This document shows, in pieces, positions 12,411 to 20,681 of a stretch of 64,000 bases of DNA. Numbering within the stretch: the first letter of the stretch is position 1; each line of letters begins with the position of its first letter. The notes beneath the pieces are model-generated. The model worked only from the letters and a program-made list of their open reading frames with translations. It ran no database searches and was not told the origin of the DNA. Origin of the DNA: Streptomyces avidinii (GTDB taxonomy: Bacteria > Actinomycetota > Actinomycetes > Streptomycetales > Streptomycetaceae); NCBI RefSeq assembly GCF_014650695.1, contig NZ_BMVL01000012.1:135187-199186 (forward strand), written 5' to 3'. The translations under genes were made by a program, and so were the position numbers.

Positions 12411-13583
12411 TCAGGAGGGCGAGGTGTCCTTCGAGAAGCCGAGGCGGGTGCGGAGGGGGACGCGTTCGTCCGTGGCCACCGCCGCCGCGCCGTCCGTCAC
12501 CGTTTCGTAGACGGCCAGGATGTCCGCCCCGACCGTGGACCAGTCGAAGCGGCGGACGTGTGCCGAGCCGCGGGCGCTGAGCTCGGCCCGGCGGTCCGGG
12601 TCGCGCAGCAGCGCGACGGCCGCCGTCGCCAGGGCATCGGCGTTCTCGTTGGCGAACAGGTCGCCCGCCCCGCCCTGGTCCAGGACCTGCGCGAAGGCGT
12701 CCAGGTCGGATGCGAGGACCGCCGCGCCCGCCGAGAGGGCCTCGACCAGGATGATGCCGAAGCTCTCGCCGCCGGTGTTCGGGGCGACGTACACGTCCAC
12801 GCTGCGCAGCAGCCGCGCCTTGTCCTCGTCCGAGACCATGCCGAGGAATTCGACCCGCGCGCGGAGCTCCGCGGGGAGCGAGGCCACCGCTTCCTCCTCG
12901 TCACCGCGGCCGGCGACGAGCAGCCGTACGTCCGGGCAGGCCTCCACGATCTTCGGGAAGGCCGCCATCAGTACCGGCAGGCCCTTGCGCGGCTCGTCGA
13001 TACGGCCGATGAAGCCCAGGGTCTGCCCGGCCCAGTCGGGGTTGGGCTCGGCCTTGGCGAAGAAGTCGACGTCGACGCCGTTGGGGATGACGACGGCATC
13101 GCCGCCGAGGTGCTCGACGAGCGTGCGCCGCGCGTACTCGCTCACCGCGATCCGCGCGTTGATCTTCTCCAGGGCCGGCTGCAGGATCGGGTACGCCGCG
13201 ATCATCGCCCGGGACCGCGGGTTCGAGGTGTGGAAGGTCGCCACGATCGGGCCCTGCGCCGCCCAGCACGACAGCAGCCCCAGCGAGGGCGAGGCCGGCT
13301 CGTGGATGTGGATCACGTCGAAGGTGCCGTCGTGGAGCCAGCGCCGCACCCGGGCCGCCGACAGGAAGCCGAAGTTCAGCCGGGCCACCGAGCCGTTGTA
13401 CGGGACCGGCACCGCCCGCCCCGCCGAGACCACGTACGGCGGCAGCGGGGTGTCGTCGTCCGCGGGAGCGAGCACCGACACCTCGTGGCCGAGGCGGATC
13501 AGGTGCTCCGCCAGGTCCCGGATGTGGAACTGGACGCCGCCCGGCACGTCCCACGAGTACGGGCACACGATGCCGATCTTCAC
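12411..13583 (-). CDS. pimA: GDP-mannose-dependent phosphatidylinositol mannosyltransferase (PimA-like, GT4)
   Basis: GT-B glycosyltransferase expected to transfer mannose from GDP-mannose to phosphatidylinositol on the inner face of the membrane, the first step of PIM synthesis. The 390-aa protein starts KIGIVCPYSWDVPGGVQFH, which closely resembles PimA and carries the Gly-rich acceptor loop. Other marks are HIHEPASPSLG near residue 94, GRIDEPRKGLPVL near 207 and the donor-site ESFGIILVEALSAG near 272. The GTG start at 13583 overlaps the acyltransferase stop by four bases (GTGA). Position third in a pgsA-acyltransferase-pimA operon matches the mycobacterial arrangement. Confidence 0.9.
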   Translation of the reverse strand: MKIGIVCPYSWDVPGGVQFHIRDLAEHLIRLGHEVSVLAPADDDTPLPPYVVSAGRAVPVPYNGSVARLNFGFLSAARVRRWLHDGTFDVIHIHEPASPSLGLLSCWAAQGPIVATFHTSNPRSRAMIAAYPILQPALEKINARIAVSEYARRTLVEHLGGDAVVIPNGVDVDFFAKAEPNPDWAGQTLGFIGRIDEPRKGLPVLMAAFPKIVEACPDVRLLVAGRGDEEEAVASLPAELRARVEFLGMVSDEDKARLLRSVDVYVAPNTGGESFGIILVEALSAGAAVLASDLDAFAQVLDQGGAGDLFANENADALATAAVALLRDPDRRAELSARGSAHVRRFDWSTVGADILAVYETVTDGAAAVATDERVPLRTRLGFSKDTSPS

Positions 13584-14485
13584 AGCGTGCGCTCCTCCAG
13601 ATCGTCCAGCCACAGCCGCTGCAGCATGTGCCAGTCCTCCGGGTGCTCGGCGATGCCCCACGCGAAGGCGTCCGCCAGCGCCTGCGTCATGACGGTGGTC
13701 TTCTCGGTCCGGGTCCCGGTCTTCGGCACCTCCACCTCGGGGTGGATCCGGCCGTACATCGTCGGCGTGTCGCCGTAGTGCAGGGTGGCCGGGAGCAGGA
13801 CGGCACCGGTCTGCTGGGCGAGCAGCGCCGGCCCGGCCGGCATGCGCGCCGTGGCGCCGAAGAAGTCCACCTCGACCCCGGAGGCCGACAGGTCCCGGTC
13901 CGCGACCAGGCAGACCAGGCCGCCGGAGCGCAGCCGGCGGGCGAGGGTGCCGAAGGCGGCGCCGCCGCTGTGCGGCAGGACCTCCATGCCCAGGCTCTCG
14001 CGGTAGGCCACGAACCGGTCGTAGAGGCTCTCGGGCTTCAGCCGCTCGGCGACCGTGGTGAACGGCACCCCGATGTGGCCGATGGCCCAGGCCCCGGCGA
14101 GGTCCCAGTTGGCCAGGTGCGGCAGGGCCACGACGACCCCGCGCCCGGAGGCGATGGCCTCGCGCAGCAGGTGCTCGTCCTGGAACCGGACCTCGGTGCT
14201 GAAGCGCCGCGGATCCATGGTCGGCAGCCGGAAGGACTCCATCCAGTACCGCATGTACGAGCGCATGCCCGCCTGCGACAGCTCGCGCAGCCGCTCCGGA
14301 CCGGCGTCGGGCACCACCCGGGCCAGATTCGACTCCAGCCGCAGCACGCTCTTGCCGCGCCGCTTCCAGGCGAAGTCGGCGATCCGCCGGCCCAGCGCCA
14401 CGGCGGCCGGCTCGGGCAGCTTCTTGACCCCGGCCCAGCCGAGCCCGTACAGCCCGTCGATCAGCTTGTCCTGCGCCGCGCCCAT
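13580..14485 (-). CDS. Phosphatidylinositol mannoside acyltransferase (LpxL/HtrB-type)
   Basis: Membrane-associated acyltransferase of the lipid A biosynthesis acyltransferase family. In actinobacteria with this neighbourhood the enzyme (PatA in mycobacteria) acylates the mannose of PIM1/PIM2. The 301-aa protein has the catalytic HX4D motif in LPHLANWDLAG near residue 125, a RRLRSGGLVCLVADRDLS segment near 185 and PAGPALLAQQTGAVLLPA near 217. The ATG at 14485 shares one base with the pgsA stop (TGATG), so translation is coupled to pgsA; its own stop overlaps the mannosyltransferase start. The assignment to PIM acylation rests mainly on gene context. Confidence 0.87.
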   Translation of the reverse strand: MGAAQDKLIDGLYGLGWAGVKKLPEPAAVALGRRIADFAWKRRGKSVLRLESNLARVVPDAGPERLRELSQAGMRSYMRYWMESFRLPTMDPRRFSTEVRFQDEHLLREAIASGRGVVVALPHLANWDLAGAWAIGHIGVPFTTVAERLKPESLYDRFVAYRESLGMEVLPHSGGAAFGTLARRLRSGGLVCLVADRDLSASGVEVDFFGATARMPAGPALLAQQTGAVLLPATLHYGDTPTMYGRIHPEVEVPKTGTRTEKTTVMTQALADAFAWGIAEHPEDWHMLQRLWLDDLEERTL

Positions 14486-15150
14486 CAGGCTGCGCCACCC
14501 TCGGCGGCCGCCGCGGCGGCGTCGGCCTCGGCCGACTCGCGGCGCACGGTGACCACCCGCTGGATCAGGGTGACGAGCGAGCCCACCGCCACGATCCACA
14601 GGGCGATCGGCAGCAGTACCCCGATCCAGGACGGCACCCCGAAGGTCTGCAGCCCGGACAGGCCGGCCGCGACCAGCGAGATCACCAGGCGCTCGGCCCG
14701 CTCGATGAGGCCGTTGACGGCCACCGGCAGTCCGATCGACTCGCCGCGCGCCTTGGTGTACGAGACCACCTGACCGCTGGCGAGGCAGAAGATCGCCACC
14801 GCGCAGAGCGCGTTGTCGTTGCCGGTGCCCGCGTACCAGAGGGCGAGACCGCCGAAGATCGCCGCGTCGGCGACCCGGTCGAGGGTGGAGTCGAGGAAGG
14901 CTCCCCACCGGCTGGAGATCCCGGCCTGGCGGGCCATGTTGCCGTCCACCAGGTCGGAGAAGACGAAGAGGGTGATCGTGATGGTGCCCCAGAAGAACTC
15001 GCCGCGGGGGAAGAACCACAGCGCTCCGGCCACCACTCCGGCCGTGCCGATCAGGGTGACCGCGTCCGGGCTCACCCCCCGCCGGAGAAGAAATGCGGCG
15101 AATGGCGTGAGAACACGCGTGAAGAATGCACGCGCGTACTTGTTCAGCAT
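14485..15150 (-). CDS. pgsA: CDP-alcohol phosphatidyltransferase (phosphatidylinositol-phosphate synthase type)
   Basis: Integral membrane enzyme that joins CDP-diacylglycerol and, by context, inositol 1-phosphate to give phosphatidylinositol phosphate. The family signature D-x2-D-G-x2-A-R-x8-G-x3-D-x3-D is complete (DLVDGNMAR...GAFLDSTLD, about residues 67-92). The protein (221 aa) has about six hydrophobic segments and an Ala-rich acidic tail. I chose the ATG at 15150 (LNKYARAFF) because upstream codons are low-complexity and a family alignment starts here. It heads the PIM operon. An inverted repeat GCTGGC-N8-GCCAGC at 15197-15216 spans a possible -10 (TACGAT) of its promoter. Confidence 0.9.
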   Translation of the reverse strand: MLNKYARAFFTRVLTPFAAFLLRRGVSPDAVTLIGTAGVVAGALWFFPRGEFFWGTITITLFVFSDLVDGNMARQAGISSRWGAFLDSTLDRVADAAIFGGLALWYAGTGNDNALCAVAIFCLASGQVVSYTKARGESIGLPVAVNGLIERAERLVISLVAAGLSGLQTFGVPSWIGVLLPIALWIVAVGSLVTLIQRVVTVRRESAEADAAAAAAEGGAA

Positions 15151-15460
15151 GGCCTTCCCGGAGGGTCGCTGGGCCGCACGGCCACCACGGCCACCGGCTG
15201 GCCCATCGTAGCCAGCACGCCACCGCGCGGACGCCGCGCACCCACCGGTTCGTGCCACGTAAGACGTACTTCACGCCGCCGACCGCCTCCGGTGGGCCCC
15301 GGGTACGTCCCCGGTACGACGTATGGACGGGATGTGACACCAGTGCAAAGCTCGAAGAATCCCGCATTCCTCCTCCGGGGAGGGGCCGGGAACACCGATC
15401 CGGACATCGATCCACCACACCCAACCCTCCTCACCGTCACCACCGGGAGGCATGAGCATC
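15151..15460. other. Divergent intergenic region between the PIM operon and the EF-G-like gene
   Basis: No gene is seen in these 310 bp. The inverted repeat GCTGGC-N8-GCCAGC (15197-15216) covers a TACGAT hexamer that could be the -10 of the minus-strand pgsA promoter. The plus-strand promoter of the EF-G-like gene should lie in the less GC-rich part around 15320-15380, but I cannot place it. Confidence 0.4.
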
Positions 15461-17665
15461 ATGGGAGCCACATCACACCAAGCCGGAGCCGCCGGCAGGG
15501 CACTGACGGCCGACCGCCCCTCTTCCATCCGGAATGTCGTGCTGGTCGGCCACAGCGGATCCGGCAAGACCACGCTGGTCGAAGCCCTCGCCCTGACCGC
15601 GGGAGCGGTCAATCGGGCCGGCCGGGTCGAGGACGGTGCCACCGTCTCCGACTACGACGAGATCGAGCACCGCCGACAGCGTTCCGTCCAGCTGTCCCTC
15701 GTCCCCGTCGAATGGGGCGGAATCAAGATCAATATCCTGGACACCCCCGGATACGCCGACTTCGTCGGGGAACTCAGGGCCGGTCTGCGCGCCGCGGACG
15801 CGGCCCTTTTCGTCGTCTCCGCCTCGGACGGGATCGACGGCGCCACCCGCATGGTCTGGGACGAGTGCGAGGCCGTCGGCATGCCCCGCGCCATCGTCGT
15901 CACCCACCTGGAGGCCGCCCGCTCCGACTACACGCAGATGACCACCGTCTGCGGCGAGATCTTCGGCGCCGACGACCCGGACGCGGTCATACCCCTCTAC
16001 CTCCCCCTGCACGGCCCGGCCGGCCCCGACGGGCACGCCCCCGTCACCGGGCTGCTCGGCCTGCTCTCCCAGCGCGTCTACGAGTACTCCTCGGGCGAGC
16101 GCGTGGAGCGCGACCCGGACCCCGCCGAGCTCGCCCTCATCGCCGACGCCCGCGCCCGGCTGATCGAGGGGATCATCGCCGAGAGCGAGGACGAGAGCCT
16201 CATGGACCGCTACCTCGGCGGTGAGGAGATCGACCTCAAGACCCTCGTCGACGACCTGGAGCGGGCGGTGGCGCGCGGCACCTTCCACCCCGTCCTGATG
16301 GCCGCCCCCGCCTCCGACGGCGCCCGCCAGGGCCTGGGGACCGTGGAGCTCCTCGAACTGGTCACCGGCGGCTTCCCCACCCCCCTGGAGCGCGCCGCCG
16401 TCCCCGTGACCCGCCCCGACGGCTCCGCCCGGCCCGCCGTCACCTGCGATCCCGACGGCTCCCTCGTCGCCGAGGTCGTCAAGACCTCCTCCGACCCCTA
16501 CGTCGGCCGCGTCTCCCTCGTCCGCGTCTTCTCCGGCACCCTGAAGGCCGAGGAGACCGTCCACGTCAGCGGGCACGGCCTCGCCGACCGCGGACACGAG
16601 GACCACGATGTCGACGAGCGGGTCGGCTCCCTCTCCTCCCCCTTCGGCAAACAGCAGCGCGTCCTCACCCGGTGCATCGCCGGTGACCTCGCCTGCGTCG
16701 CGAAACTGACCCGCGCGGAGACCGGCGACACCCTCTCCGCGAAGGACGACCCGCTCCTGATGGAGCCCTGGACCATGCCCGACCCCCTGCTCCCCCTCGC
16801 CATCGAGGCGCACAGCAAGGCCGACGAGGACAAGCTCTCCCAGGGCCTGGCCCGGCTCGTCGCCGAGGACCCCACGATGCGGCTGGAGCAGAATCCGCAC
16901 ACCCACCAGGTCGTCCTGTGGTGCCTGGGCGAGGCCCACCAGGACGTCGCCCTGGAGCGGCTGCGCACCCGCTACGGCGTCCAGGTCGACCCCGTCCCGC
17001 ACAAGGTGAGCCTGCGCGAGACCTTCGGCGCCAAGGCGGCCGGGCGCGGCCGGCACGTGAAGCAGTCCGGTGGGCACGGCCAGTTCGCGATCTGCGAGAT
17101 CGAGGTGGAACCGCTCCCGCCGGGCAGCGGCATCGAGTTCGTCGACAAGGTGGTCGGCGGCGCCGTGCCCCGCCAGTTCATCCCGTCGGTGGAGAAGGGC
17201 GTACGCACGCAGGCCGCCCGCGGGGTCGCCGCCGGCTACCCGCTCGTCGACGTGCGCATCACGCTCCTCGACGGCAAGGCGCACTCGGTGGACTCCTCCG
17301 ACGCCGCTTTCCAGACCGCCGGGGCCCTCGCGCTGCGCGAGGCCGCCGCCGAGGCCCGGATCGAGCTGCTCGAACCGGTGGCCGAGCTCGCCGTCCTCGT
17401 CCCGGACGAGTACGTCGGCCCGGTCATGAGCGACCTGGCGGGCCGCCGCGGCCGCGTCGTCGGCACCGACCAGGCCGGTCCCGGGCGCACCCGGGTCCGC
17501 GCCGAGATCCCCGAGATCGAGATCGGCCGCTACGCCGTCGAGCTGCGCTCCGTCTCGCACGGCACCGGCCGCTTCGCCCGGGCGTACGCACGCCACGAAC
17601 CGATGCCGCCGCAGATCGCGGAGAAGGTGCGCGGACAGGCCGAGAAGGGAAGTCGACAGGTGTAG
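15461..17665 (+). CDS. Elongation factor G-like GTPase (EF-G2 type)
   Basis: Translational GTPase paralogue of EF-G (734 aa from the chosen start). Seen: P-loop GHSGSGKTT near residue 30, G3 DTPGYADF near residue 88, and the EF-G domain II-V arrangement, including LPPGSGIEFVDKVVGGAVP and HEPMPPQIAEKV near the C-terminus. The G4 guanine-specificity motif, NKxD in true EF-G, appears as THLE near 143, and the switch I region is divergent, so it is unlikely to be the housekeeping EF-G. Its role in this family is unknown to me; ribosome rescue or ribosome-protection-like functions are possible. The first ATG (15452) is one base from GGGAGG; the second (15461) is ten bases away and was preferred. 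Confidence 0.9.
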   Translation: MGATSHQAGAAGRALTADRPSSIRNVVLVGHSGSGKTTLVEALALTAGAVNRAGRVEDGATVSDYDEIEHRRQRSVQLSLVPVEWGGIKINILDTPGYADFVGELRAGLRAADAALFVVSASDGIDGATRMVWDECEAVGMPRAIVVTHLEAARSDYTQMTTVCGEIFGADDPDAVIPLYLPLHGPAGPDGHAPVTGLLGLLSQRVYEYSSGERVERDPDPAELALIADARARLIEGIIAESEDESLMDRYLGGEEIDLKTLVDDLERAVARGTFHPVLMAAPASDGARQGLGTVELLELVTGGFPTPLERAAVPVTRPDGSARPAVTCDPDGSLVAEVVKTSSDPYVGRVSLVRVFSGTLKAEETVHVSGHGLADRGHEDHDVDERVGSLSSPFGKQQRVLTRCIAGDLACVAKLTRAETGDTLSAKDDPLLMEPWTMPDPLLPLAIEAHSKADEDKLSQGLARLVAEDPTMRLEQNPHTHQVVLWCLGEAHQDVALERLRTRYGVQVDPVPHKVSLRETFGAKAAGRGRHVKQSGGHGQFAICEIEVEPLPPGSGIEFVDKVVGGAVPRQFIPSVEKGVRTQAARGVAAGYPLVDVRITLLDGKAHSVDSSDAAFQTAGALALREAAAEARIELLEPVAELAVLVPDEYVGPVMSDLAGRRGRVVGTDQAGPGRTRVRAEIPEIEIGRYAVELRSVSHGTGRFARAYARHEPMPPQIAEKVRGQAEKGSRQV

Positions 17666-17669
17666 CACC

Positions 17670-17734
17670 GGGTCGGCCGCCCACCGCAAGCGGGTTGGGC
17701 GGGCGGCCGACCCAACCCGCTTGCGGTGGGCGGC
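17670..17734. terminator. Two interleaved, mutually exclusive hairpins after the EF-G-like gene
   Basis: Arms 17676-17699 and 17711-17734 are 24-base exact reverse complements with an 11-nt loop. A second pair, 17670-17682 with 17701-17713 (13 bases, exact), shares sequence with both arms, so only one can form at a time. The pair starts 5 bp after the stop codon. At minimum this is a strong terminator; the alternative pairing is described in the findings. Confidence 0.75.
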
Positions 17735-17828
17735 ATTTCCCTGTCCCATGACCATGGGGCGAGATCCGCCGATAGGCTCGTCGGCGCACCGAAAGAGCAG
17801 GAACGCACAGCGAGGGGTGGGGGCAGCG

Positions 17829-19496
17829 GTGGCGGACGACGGATTCGACTTCAGGCCCGGAGCGCAGGTCCCGCTGCAGGGTGGCGGCGGGCAGACGGCG
17901 GCGACCAACGCCCTTGCCTCGGCCGCGTACCGGGACGGCGGCAAGGACACCAAACTCGACGCGATACTCGGTGCCAACAACGAGAACCACCCGGCCACGG
18001 TCAAGCCCCCGAAGATCTCCCTCTTCGAGCCCAGCCTCGGCGAGGCCTTCTGCCGGGCCGTGGAGGCCCGCGCCCTCGGCCCGGGCCGCAAGCCGCTGAT
18101 CCAGTCCTTCGGCGGCGATCCGCAGACGGTGGTGGAGCACTGCCTGGCCGCCTCGCACATCCGCAAGGAGCGCGACCGCAGGCTCCGGCTGATCACGCTG
18201 GTCTGCGGTGTGCTGTTCCTGCCCGGGCTGCTGCTGTGGCTGGGCCTGTTCCAGCTCCGCAAGTCCCTGTCCTCCCGGGAGGGCCGGGGCAGCTCCTGGA
18301 TCGGCACCGCCCTCCTGGTCGGCGTCGGCGTCGTGGTGGCCGTGCTGATGTTCCGGCTGCCGCTGACCGGCTTCCTCGGCCTCTACGCCCGCGGCATGAT
18401 CATCGCCCCGGCCCTGGGCTGGCTGCTCGCCCGCCGCACCTGCGAGGCCACCGCCAGGGACCTGCGCGCCCGCTGGGACGGGCTGCTGTCGGGCGGCGGG
18501 GTCGGCGCCAAGATCCCGGAGGCCGTGCCCGGCAACCCCGACGAGAAGGCGCGTGAGGAACTGCGCCACCAGCTCGCCAAACTGACCGCGGAGAACCGCA
18601 GCAACCAGGTCTTCTACGCGGGCCCCAAGGGCATCCTCGGCATGGGCACCCGCTGGGGCAGCTGGCAGATGGCCGAGGAGCTGGCCCCGAAGAGCGAGGG
18701 GATGGAGATCCACCCCTTCCGCAGCTGGGACGTCATACGCGGGATCGACGCCCAGCTCCGCAAGCTGGAGCGCGGCCCCCTGCACACCGGTGGTTTCCCG
18801 CCCGCCGCGATCCAGCACTGGATCGTCACCCCGATCGGCGAGGGCGCGGGCGAGGTCGCCCGCCCCACCGGCGAGAACGTCGACGCCTTCCTCATCAAGC
18901 CGCACGAGATCACCCGGATCTGCAACGAGCAGCAGTTCAGCGCCGGCAACCGGCACTACCTGGGCATCCAGTACCCGCTCTGGGACGGCCAGTTGGTCAT
19001 CAACATGCTGGTCACCGTCACCGTCCTCTACAAGACGCTGCGCGTGGACGTCACCGCGCACGCCCTGGGCCCCGTGCACGGCCTGTTCACCAGCAAGTCC
19101 AAGGCCCCGACCGTGGAAGTGCCCAAGAGCATCCGGTTCTGGGAGACCGTGGAGCGCCCGCTTCCGCTGGTGGACGTGCAGGAGGTGGTGCGCCTCGCCG
19201 TGCGGGCCCCGCTGACCTGGTACCCGCCGATCCTGGAGTTCCTCGGCGGCAAGCTGGTCCTGCCCGAGCCCTTCGGCCTGCGCCACGTCTGGGCGAGCTC
19301 GATGTGGCGCCACCGGTTCATGGCGGACGACGCCCTGCGCACGGTGGCCCCGGTGCTGCGGTCGATCCACGCGGCGACCTTCAAGGTGCTGGAGGAGAAC
19401 GGCGTCGACACCGACCGCTTCACCAACCGCTCCTCGATCATGAGCGGGCTCGTCCAGGAGCCCTCGCCGCGCAAGGCCGACGTCTACGACGCGTAG
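17829..19496 (+). CDS. Conserved streptomycete membrane protein of unknown function
   Basis: I do not recognise a domain with known function. The 555-aa protein begins ADDGFDFRPGAQVPLQ at a GTG (17829) with GAGGGG upstream; the frame is open 108 bases further but the extra residues are low quality. Two or three adjacent hydrophobic segments lie at about residues 118-195 (LITLVCGVLFLPGLLLWLG; ALLVGVGVVVAVLM; MIIAPALGWLLA). The rest is soluble, with a large C-terminal half without repeats. It lies downstream of a strong hairpin and so likely has its own promoter. Confidence 0.85.
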   Translation: MADDGFDFRPGAQVPLQGGGGQTAATNALASAAYRDGGKDTKLDAILGANNENHPATVKPPKISLFEPSLGEAFCRAVEARALGPGRKPLIQSFGGDPQTVVEHCLAASHIRKERDRRLRLITLVCGVLFLPGLLLWLGLFQLRKSLSSREGRGSSWIGTALLVGVGVVVAVLMFRLPLTGFLGLYARGMIIAPALGWLLARRTCEATARDLRARWDGLLSGGGVGAKIPEAVPGNPDEKAREELRHQLAKLTAENRSNQVFYAGPKGILGMGTRWGSWQMAEELAPKSEGMEIHPFRSWDVIRGIDAQLRKLERGPLHTGGFPPAAIQHWIVTPIGEGAGEVARPTGENVDAFLIKPHEITRICNEQQFSAGNRHYLGIQYPLWDGQLVINMLVTVTVLYKTLRVDVTAHALGPVHGLFTSKSKAPTVEVPKSIRFWETVERPLPLVDVQEVVRLAVRAPLTWYPPILEFLGGKLVLPEPFGLRHVWASSMWRHRFMADDALRTVAPVLRSIHAATFKVLEENGVDTDRFTNRSSIMSGLVQEPSPRKADVYDA

Positions 19497-19555
19497 GAGC
19501 ACGTGGGCGCGTAGGAGCCCGTGGGTAGGCTGGAGAGACGGGACGAGGAGGGACC

Positions 19556-19978
19556 ATGACCGAGCGCAAACCACCGGGTGTCAGCGTCGAGTCCTGGGTG
19601 GACCGGCAGATCCGGGAGGCGACCGAGCGGGGCGAGTTCGAGAACCTGCCGGGCTGGGGGAAGCCGCTGGCCTCGCTGGACGCGCCGTACGACGAGCTGT
19701 GGTGGATCCGGGGCAAGCTGCACAGCGAGGGCTTCGCCGTCCTGCCTCCGGCGCTCGCGCTGCGCAAGGAGGCCGAGGACGCCGTGGAGAAGGTCCGGGC
19801 GGCCCGATCCGAACGTCAGGTGCGGGCCGTCCTCACGGAGGTCAACGAGAAGATCGGGGCGGCCCTGAGGATGCCCCCGCCGGGCCCGCCCCTGGGGCTG
19901 ACCGAGTTCGACGTCGAGGCAGAGGTGGAGAGCTGGCGCCGGGAGCACCCGGACCGGGCGGCCCGCGACACCCCTTGA
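19556..19978 (+). CDS. DUF1992 / DnaJC28-conserved-domain protein
   Basis: Small soluble protein (140 aa) matching the DUF1992 family, named from the human J-protein DNAJC28. The family pattern is clear: VDRQIREATERGEFENLPGWGKPL near residue 15 (motif: IREA...GEFENLPGWGKP), then ALRKEAEDA near 62 and a Pro-rich turn followed by DVEAEVESWR. No J-domain is present. The function of bacterial members is not known to me. It starts 59 bp after the membrane protein gene and may be co-transcribed with it. Confidence 0.88.
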   Translation: MTERKPPGVSVESWVDRQIREATERGEFENLPGWGKPLASLDAPYDELWWIRGKLHSEGFAVLPPALALRKEAEDAVEKVRAARSERQVRAVLTEVNEKIGAALRMPPPGPPLGLTEFDVEAEVESWRREHPDRAARDTP

Positions 19979-20051
19979 CGGGGCCGGCAGCACCGGCACC
20001 CCTCGCTCGACCCGGGGCGTCGCGGGCCCGGCAAGATCCGAAAGAGACGGC

Positions 20052-20612
20052 CTAGTCGACGGGCCAGGCGTCGGCGAGCATCTGGCGGGTGTCCGCAAGG
20101 AGTTGCGGCAGGACCTTGGTGTGGCCCACGACCGGCATGAAGTTCGTGTCCCCGCCCCAGCGGGGCACGATGTGCTGGTGCAGGTGCGCGGCGATGCCGG
20201 CGCCGGCGGCCGCGCCCTGGTTCATGCCGATGTTGAATCCGTGGGCACCCGACGCCTTGCGCAGCGCGACCATCGCCCGCTTGGTGAGGTCGGCGAGCTC
20301 GGCCGTCTCCGGCCCGTCCAGTTCCGTGTAGTCGGCGACGTGCCGGTACGGGACGACCATCAGGTGACCGCCGTTGTACGGGTACAGGTTCAGCACGGCG
20401 TACACGTGCCGGCCCCGGGCCACGACCAGGCCGTCCTGGTCCGACATCTCCGGAATCCCGCAGAAGGGACAGCCGTCCCCGGCCTCCGGGCCGGTCGGCT
20501 TGTTCTCCCCCTGGATGTAGGCCATCCGGTGGGGCGTCCACAGACGCTGGAACGCGTCCTGAGTGCCCACACCGATCTGCTGCTCCGGCTGAGTCGTCAT
20601 GGCGGCAAGCAT
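20052..20612 (-). CDS. HIT-domain nucleotide hydrolase/phosphorylase (Ap4A phosphorylase-like)
   Basis: Histidine-triad protein: the active site HLHQHIVPR is near residue 143 (HxHxHxx pattern), and an N-terminal CPFC pair near residue 48 could bind zinc. In actinobacteria this type (185 aa) has been shown in Mycobacterium to act as a diadenosine tetraphosphate phosphorylase; I infer the same activity. Two starts are plausible: ATG at 20612 with AAGG four bases upstream, or the ATG at 20600 (TTQPEQQIG), which lacks a nearby ribosome binding site but matches where the conserved sequence begins. It lies 69 bp downstream of thrS, beyond a terminator. Confidence 0.88.
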   Translation of the reverse strand: MLAAMTTQPEQQIGVGTQDAFQRLWTPHRMAYIQGENKPTGPEAGDGCPFCGIPEMSDQDGLVVARGRHVYAVLNLYPYNGGHLMVVPYRHVADYTELDGPETAELADLTKRAMVALRKASGAHGFNIGMNQGAAAGAGIAAHLHQHIVPRWGGDTNFMPVVGHTKVLPQLLADTRQMLADAWPVD

Positions 20613-20633
20613 ATGACCTTGGCTTCGCGTACG

Positions 20634-20674
20634 AGGAGGGCCCCCGGGAAGTGATCATTCCCGGGGGCCCTCCT
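20634..20674. terminator. 17-bp-stem hairpin after thrS
   Basis: Exact 17-base arms (20634-20650 and 20658-20674) with a 7-nt loop, 7 bp past the thrS stop codon. Intrinsic terminator of thrS. Confidence 0.8.
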
Positions 20675-20681
20675 GGACGGA

